Shown here one piece after another: positions 58,401 through 64,000 of a stretch of 64,000 nucleotides of DNA. This DNA is from Pempheris klunzingeri (Eukaryota > Chordata > Actinopteri > Acropomatiformes > Pempheridae): contig NC_092028.1 of the NCBI RefSeq assembly GCF_042242105.1, forward strand, positions 11,703,338 to 11,767,337. Reading direction: 5' to 3'. How positions within the stretch are numbered: position 1 is the stretch's first letter; every line of letters starts with the position of its first letter. The notes beneath the pieces were generated by a model. The model was not told where the DNA came from. It searched no databases and saw only the letters and a program-made list of their open reading frames with translations. The position numbers and the translations under genes are program-made.

Positions 58401-59903
58401 ATAAAAATAAGATACAATAATGAGTCCCTCTGTAAACATACTGTAGCATGTAGTGCACGTCATCAACTCATCTCACGGAGGCTTTTTGTTAACTCTGTTG
58501 GTGATGATATCACTTTGTACCACAGAATAGTGCTCTGATGATTGTGTATGTGCTCTTGTTTCAGGCCAAGACTGACTGTCAGTCCAACTGCACGGACCAT
58601 CCAGAACAAGGTTTGCAATAATTGTCATAATTGTCCTAATTAAGCAAATAGAAGTTATTAGTGTATGAGCAATGTGTTTTATTTGATTAATTTGTGAGGG
58701 CAACCAGGGCACCGCTGGTTGATTCTATGGCAATGATTAAGTGTTACTTGTGAACAGACAGTTGGTGTAATCCACTGGACTCCATCACAGCAGCGACACA
58801 CTTCGAGCCCTCGCAGACGTCACTCTCACCCGTCGGTGGAGGCGTTGAGGAAGAAAATGGAGGAGAGTTCGCACAAAGTAATGAAAGCAAAGAGCACGGA
58901 CGGAGAAAAATCAAAACTGAAACAGGAAATTCCCCAACACTCGCATCTGCACCAGTTACCTCAAGCCCAAACATCAAACCTGAAATACTAAATGAAACTG
59001 CACTCATTGAATCGAGCTCCCCTCCGCCGGCAGTCACTTTGGTATTTTTTGGTGGCAACAGGATAGGTTAGCATCTAATTTTAAGCTCTTCAGTTGGCAA
59101 GATGATTTGAGATTTCAAGGATTTGTTTTGATATTTGTATTTTGTCTCTTCTTGCCTAGACGGCTTGGAAGCGACAAATGAAGAAACGGGGCATTGCGGA
59201 GAAGAGGAGGAAGCAAGAAACAGAGCTGAGATTGTGCCTGGAATGCAGAGGCGATGGCTCAACAGATTTGAATGCTCTGAAAATGCCACTAATGAGCATT
59301 TTGATATGTCAAGATCTGAAGCAGGTGGTCAAGCCTTTGCAGCTGGAAATGCCCAAGATAGCAGCGCAAATGCATCACCCGTTCTGAGAGATGTTAAGAA
59401 AGAATTCGTAGAAGCAATGAGTAAGTTGTTCGGAAACCAGAAAAGAGTAATTGTGTGTTTTGTTCGTGCATTAAAACAGAACATATCATTTGAAATCGAA
59501 TTTTCTACTAACTGTGCAGGTGGGGGCCCTCCCACTGAGCAGGTCGAGGGTAAAGACGAGAACACAGATGGCTCCACCTCTGGCCACGATGCAGCACAGT
59601 TACATGTGGCGAGCCTACATAAAAGGTAAGGTCTAACAATCTCATTATTTGGGGTAAATAAAGATTAATTCATTTGTATGCAAGGCACAAAAGATTTTTT
59701 CCTTCCACAGCCGCCCACAAACAGTCCAAACCTCAGGCGGCCCTCAGTCCCCCGACATGGAGGAGGGTCTGCCCTCTGGGCCCTGTGATCTGGATGCAAT
59801 GGACCTTGATCAACTGAGGAGAGAGAAACTTAAAATGCAACTAAAGGTCCTCAAGTTACAAGAGGAGTACTACACCCAGAAAATGAAGGGACGTAAAAAG
59901 TGA
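55484..59903 (+). CDS. SAND domain-containing protein with acidic stretches and C-terminal coiled coil
   Basis: Twelve coding exons: 55484-55694, 55874-55957, 56072-56205, 56302-56355, 56433-56469, 56647-56895, 57015-57100, 58565-58610, 58758-59066, 59160-59420, 59520-59625 and 59711-59903 (about 589 residues). The ATG is immediately preceded by an in-frame TGA (55481-55483). Order of parts: basic nuclear signals (ERKRIRLRR, SRKRVR) and an acidic run in exon 1; a SAND domain (about 79-160: LPVTCGSKTGIL, CEDHWFTPPTFEDL, KKWKTSIFYENKPL); an acidic region (about 174-256); long linkers; and a C-terminal charged coiled coil (about 550-589: QLRREKLKMQLKVLK, LQEEYYTQKM). SAND domains bind DNA in Sp100, AIRE, DEAF1 and GMEB proteins. 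HSR, PHD and bromodomain are absent. Nearest relatives are probably the Sp100/Sp140 SANDs next door. The exon 2 acceptor (cag at 55871-55873) has a weak pyrimidine tract but the frame and SAND alignment require it. No named orthologue recognised. Confidence 0.85.
57490..57650 (+). repeat. LINE/SINE-derived repeat fragment
   Basis: Reads GGGGTACACCCTGGAGTGGT then CAATTTAGAGTCACC, a familiar teleost repeat that in complete copies continues the 52820-52930 type. It lies in intron 7 of the SAND gene. Confidence 0.6.
57710..58120. mobile_element. Solo LTR of an LTR retrotransposon
   Basis: A 411-bp segment begins TGTTGTGG and ends CCCTCACA (TG...CA ends, short inverted termini) and is flanked by a perfect 5-bp duplication TATAG (57705-57709 and 58121-58125). 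No internal region is present, so this is a solo LTR left after recombination between the two LTRs of an element. The family (gypsy/ERV-like or other) cannot be set from the LTR alone, and age cannot be estimated without a partner LTR. The intact duplication suggests it is not very old. It lies in intron 7 of the SAND gene. Confidence 0.75.
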
Positions 59904-60592
59904 TACTCATTGGAGGTGGAAAATAGGGCAGTGCCATCTCTCAGGGATGTCTGAAATGATAGTTGGTGTCAAAAACCGCATCCTAGTCCATGTCCGCCAC
60001 TGTCGACGTCACCATCTTCACCATTTCCATCTGTGCTGGGCTCTCTCTCTCTCTCAGTGGAACATGGAGGGATTTCTTTGAACTTCAAACAATGAAATCA
60101 GCGGCTCGAGAGCTGAATCACAACAAACCCTCTCACTGCGAATTCGTGTTTAACCCTGTGTTTTCCCATCTGTTGCTGTGGTGCAAACCCAACACGCCCT
60201 CCCCTGATAGGTCTGTGCATGTCTTTGCCCGAACACCATCTCCTTGCAACTAATTGGAACCGCCAGGACTCGTCTGTCACGCAGAACAGACTGCTGATCT
60301 CAAACAAAGGTTAGGTAAAATAAACAGCTTAGGGCAGCTCCTCCAATATGGCCGACATTGTAATAGATCTTAATCCTTTTGCTCTTCCGTCACTCAGTGT
60401 GAAAGAAAATGATCACACTGCGCACCAGTCACAGACTGTATATTGAAGATGGTACGAACATAATCAAAGATGTATTTTTCAGAGCTGCAAACTTTAAACT
60501 TCATTTGAGTCGCTCTGCTGTTTGCTGTTGAACTTGACTTACAGGCCTGACTACGTTTGTGACTCACTTTTGACCCTGCAGAATCCGGAACC

Positions 60593-60610
60593 AATAAAAA
60601 AGCGAATAAA
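60593..60610 (+). terminator. Twin poly(A) signals of the SAND gene
   Basis: AATAAA at 60593-60598 and again at 60605-60610, about 700 bp after the stop codon. Confidence 0.6.
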
Positions 60611-60837
60611 GTGCTTTAATATTGTTCTCATGGCCTTTGGTGGCTGTGGCAGAAAAATGTTGTGATAATTAATTATAAGCACTGTTCAGTAATTAATATG
60701 GTCTGTAAAATGTGAGAATAGTTTCTTATTCTGATGAAAATAACATGCTAAAGTGAAAGAAAAAAAAAAAAAAATACACTGAATTTGAAACACTGAGCAG
60801 AATAATGCCTCCACTAAGTGCATTCATGAGACAAGCC

Positions 60838-61030
60838 TGAGCCCTCGATGGCTCAGGAGGTGATTTATCGGACTATTAATCTGATAAGCTGCCATTTTTA
60901 CACTCTTCTGCGTGAATCCGTGTGTTTGTTCTATGTAAGTTCCTTGTGTTTACAATCAGGCAGTGCCCGATTCCCTGAGCAAGACGCCACACGTCCTGCT
61001 CTGTCTCCAGGCTGAGATTCAAACTAGGAG
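60838..61030 (+). repeat. Possible tRNA-derived SINE fragment
   Basis: CCTCGATGGCTCAGGAGGTG followed by CGGACTATTAATCTG resembles the 5' half (A box to anticodon arm) of a tRNA-derived SINE head. The B box and acceptor pairing are not recognisable. About 100 bp on, CCTGAGCAAGACGCCACAC resembles the body of teleost SINEs. Low confidence; not a functional tRNA gene. Confidence 0.35.
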
Positions 61031-61242
61031 GAGTGTGGGAGAGTTATATTCTGAATACATCTGTGAGCAAAGCCAAGTCAAAATCGATTTAATGATCAGT
61101 GTCTGGTGACTAAAAGTTGCAGCTAAAACTGCAGTTTACGGTGGACAGTAAGATCTATCCTGTGTTCTGTCTCTGAGTCTCTCAAGTGTTGAGCTAAGTG
61201 ATGTAATCGAGTACAGATGGACACAACAAAGAGCCCAGAACA

Positions 61243-61248
61243 TTTATT
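61243..61248 (-). terminator. Poly(A) signal of ccdc97
   Basis: TTTATT on the + strand (AATAAA on -), about 135 bp beyond the ccdc97 stop codon. It lies 630 bp from the end of the convergent SAND gene, so the two transcripts end tail-to-tail. Confidence 0.6.
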
Positions 61249-61380
61249 ACCAGCTTCTTTTGCATTTATGTGTAACCTTAAAAAAAACAAAAAACAGACT
61301 TACATACCATTATTTTGTACACTTGTATTTACAGTTCAGTCGAAGCAGTGAGCGTTAAACAGTCGTTACTGCGACAGCCT

Positions 61381-63690
61381 CTACTCTGTCATATCTTCTT
61401 CCTCCTCATCTTCCTCCTCTTCGTCATCTTCATCAAAGTATTTATCCTCCGCATCTCTGCTGACTATGTCCAAGTTGTCGTAGTCTGGGTTCTCATCCAC
61501 TTCCCTGTAACGAACACACACACACACACACACAAACACTTAGAATACACACTTTAGACAGCAACATACAAACTTTGGTGATATGTTTGAATGACAGACT
61601 TTCTTGTAATTTTTTCTGGAAGTAACTTTTCAATGTATTATCATTAATTCACTATAAGTGCCATGTTGTCCCTTTATTATTTTGTATATTAGGACATATT
61701 TAACCATAGTAGAATATTTTAAGTAGATATTTATATACACATACATCAGGGGGACTTGACTGACAACTGATTCGTGCATCAGAGCTCCCACTTAGCTGAC
61801 TGTTAAATGTCTGTGTGCCACAAATGCAATTTTAACAATAGTGATGTAGTGACATTAAGTGGTGTTGTGGCTGACCTGTAGTTGAAATCCTTGTCTTTGC
61901 CGTCAAGGAAGCGTTGGTGCATCTGACTGATGAACTCCTCCTTGAGCAGAGCCTTCTCCTCTGGGGTGGGCCCCCCCTCCTGCTGCTGGACAGTATCATC
62001 TACAGCGGGAACAAAGAGGGAGACGCGTGTCGACTGACAGAACAGAGAGGGGAGCAGTCAGAGTAAGATCGTGGTGGTGGTGGTGGTGGGGGGGGGTGAA
62101 GGAGAGCAGAGACGTCTAAGTCTCTCCGCTTAAGCTCGCAAGACTTCAGCTCCATCCCTCAGCCTCTCTTACCATCATCCTCTTCATCCTCGTCCTCCTC
62201 CCGTGCTCCCTCCTCTCTCTCCTGCTGCTCCTGCAGACGATTCTGGATGAGACGCTCCTGGTAGGAGTCGAGAAGCAGGTGGGCGAGCCCTCCTGTGGCT
62301 CCCGCCGGCGCCCCCCCTGTATCATCCAGCTGGGCCTCCAGAGAGCGCTCCAGCATCTAAACGTCAAACATTCAGAAAAGAAAAACTTAAAAACTGCTAA
62401 AACTGAACTATTAATTATGAAATAAAACTAGTGCGTGTTTTAAACCTGACAGCACTGACGCTGCGTCATGCTCTCACCTCCTCATCAGTCAGGTACTGGC
62501 CAATATATTGTTCATACAGCAGCGGCTCCCTCATCCGCATCTGTTCCTCACTGAAATACTGACCCTCTGGAGGAGGAGGAGGGCAGAACAGGGGGATGAA
62601 ACTATTTGCATGACACCACTAGTGGCAAGTGAAAAATATTTTGTACTATAATATGATTTATGTAAACGTAAAAGAGAAAGCACACACTTTTACAGGAATC
62701 ATGTTTGGCAGCAACCTTTAAAGAATGTGCTTTACAGTCATTTTAGCATTACTATGGTAAGATAGAAGAAGTCTTAACTGGTGTGAATCGATAGACTCTT
62801 TAAAAAAAAAAGGCCCCTACCCTTCTGCAGGACCCTGAGGGCAGCGTAGCGCTGGTTTCGAACTCTGGTCCTGTTGGTGCACGCTGCAGCTCGCCTCTGT
62901 ATCACCTTGCTGTAGTGTTGAAAACGTGGATCTGAGCTGACGTGGGCAAACTCCGAGAGATGCTTCGGCTTGAGGTGGGCCTAGAAACAGGGGGGAGTGC
63001 ACAACACACAGAAAATAGGTTAGCAGACAATTAAAACAAAAAACAAATATAGAGACTTGGAATATGATAATATCCTAATAATAGTCTTCAACTTAGTCTG
63101 GGAACTGCCTGTGTCTCATGGAGAAGCAAAAAACGCACAACAATTAAACTTAATCACCTCTGACATGTTTAAATCTACTGACACTAGAATCTTAAGGTGG
63201 ATCATTCATACTTTTCATTTAATCACCGTACTCTGAAAGTATGTTTTGAGGAAGCTACCAGCCCCTTTCAGATGAACACATACATGGTACCTCTCCAGGA
63301 ACACCAGCGGCCTGCTCCGGTACTGATGCAGGAGCTCCTGTGTGCGCTCCTTCAGGGTCAGCTCAGCCTCTCCTATCTGCTGGCTCTTCACAGGGCTCCC
63401 GCTCCTGGCTACGGCCTCCACCATGTCACTCACACAGGCGGACTCAGCCTAGCAGCACACACGCGGAGGCATGATAAGTAAAGTATGTTTGCGCTACACG
63501 TGTATAAAAAGAGAGCCGGTGCTGCTGGTCTCACCTGGGTGTCTTCCCGTGGCTGCTGGGTGTCTGTCGGGCTGCTAATGTAACCTGTCCGCGACAATTC
63601 CTCTGGTAATTCACTGTTGTCTTCACTGTTGTCTTCACTCCTACACAAACTCGGTTGTGTTTTGACAGGAGGCTCGATTTCTCCCCACAT
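61381..63690 (-). CDS. ccdc97: Coiled-coil domain-containing protein 97
   Basis: Seven coding exons on the - strand, listed from the start: 63690-63535, 63448-63284, 62980-62821, 62566-62478, 62356-62173, 61999-61876 and 61504-61381 (about 333 residues; human 343). Hallmarks match human CCDC97 as I remember it: KPLVFLERF-like [69 protein letters not shown], and the acidic C-terminus [14 protein letters not shown]...[14 protein letters not shown]97 is a nuclear protein reported with the SF3B/U2 snRNP spliceosome machinery; its biochemical role is not well defined. In exon 2 the donor at 63282-63283 (CAT|GTATGT) is preferred over GAGAG|GTACC because only it keeps frame and length with exon 3. 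No damage is seen. Confidence 0.95.
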
Positions 63691-64000
63691 AATGGACTGT
63701 TAGCCGGCTCTCAATAGAAAGCTCCGGTTAGCTAACCATTAGCTAGCTTAACGTTTGTGTCCGTTGTCAGATTATTTTAACGTCACCGTGTGTGATATGT
63801 TATCATAGGCGGCGAAACAAGCTGGTTTATTTTTTTAATGTATTTATTTGAGTCTCACGTGAAGAATATAATTAATTAGAAGTTAATTTCACACATACGT
63901 TTACCCCTGTATGTTTTGCTGCCATGTTGGTCCGTCATTATTATCTGCCCCCTGATCTGTGACCGACACATTGGTTCCGTCCTGGTGCTGTTTATTTTGT
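63691..64000. other. ccdc97 promoter side, no further gene called
   Basis: The sequence upstream of ccdc97 contains TTAGCTAACCATTAGCTAGC and a CCATGTTGG-type motif but no exon chain I can support. The window ends before any divergent neighbour can be judged. Confidence 0.5.

Noticed and set aside
60838-60910. tRNA gene
   Set aside because: A tRNA-like 5' half is visible, but there is no B box or acceptor-stem closure. Reported only as a possible SINE fragment.
63284-63291. Alternative ccdc97 exon 2 donor at GAGAG|GTACC
   Set aside because: It puts exon 3 out of frame. CAT|GTATGT seven bases on keeps frame and the family length.
63880-63935. Start of a further - strand gene (ATGGCAGCAAAACATACAG followed by a donor-like GGTAAAC)
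   Set aside because: Only about 20 codable bases with no recognisable protein or second exon; cannot be supported at the window edge.
1-64000. CRISPR arrays, bacterial operons or plasmid features
   Set aside because: The DNA is plainly vertebrate with introns. Repeats are microsatellites and dispersed elements, not regularly spaced direct repeats.

Overview
The window is vertebrate genomic DNA from a ray-finned fish, probably a percomorph teleost. Genes are split into many short exons with consensus GT-AG introns. Coding DNA is sparse among long A+T-rich stretches, (CA)n/(GA)n microsatellites are frequent, and several teleost-type interspersed repeats are present. The gene set (nptxr, a fam20c-type kinase, an Sp100/Sp140-type nuclear body protein, ccdc97) is vertebrate. 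The species cannot be read from the sequence.

Layout. (1) 1.8-10 kb, + strand: neuronal pentraxin receptor (nptxr), five coding exons, apparently started from a CTG codon in an ideal Kozak context, followed by a probable long 3' UTR. (2) 12.8-29.1 kb: a 16-kb stretch with no gene I can support. It holds microsatellites, a hAT-Charlie element with intact 8-bp target-site duplications, a LINE 3' end, an inverted pair of interspersed repeats and a fold-back element. (3) 29.1-35.5 kb, +: a FAM20C-type secretory-pathway kinase with ten coding exons and all three key catalytic/metal residues. About 1 kb downstream lies a broken copy of its exon 6. (4) 37.8-45.6 kb, +: an Sp140/Sp110-type chromatin reader (HSR/CARD, two SAND domains, PHD finger, bromodomain), 16 exons, with IRF and ETS-IRF motifs upstream. 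(5) 46.9-50.9 kb, +: a Myb/SANT-like (trihelix) protein with a C-terminal coiled coil. (6) 53.05-53.6 kb: a GIMAP/AIG1 GTPase gene remnant. (7) 55.5-59.9 kb, +: a second SAND-domain protein, 12 coding exons, with a candidate IRF-motif promoter about 1.5 kb upstream. (8) 63.7-61.4 kb, - strand: ccdc97, seven exons.

How they fit together. nptxr (synaptic membrane pentraxin), the FAM20C-type kinase (Golgi) and ccdc97 look like unrelated neighbours. The 37.8-60 kb block is more coherent. Two SAND genes, both with IRF-type motifs upstream, flank a SANT-type DNA-binding gene and the remains of an immune GTPase. This suggests a small, possibly interferon-responsive, cluster of nuclear chromatin readers. 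The two-SAND architecture and the stand-alone SAND protein with an unusual C-terminal tail are the least familiar things in the window. Exon models were built by hand from reading frame, splice consensus and remembered family sequences, with no database search.
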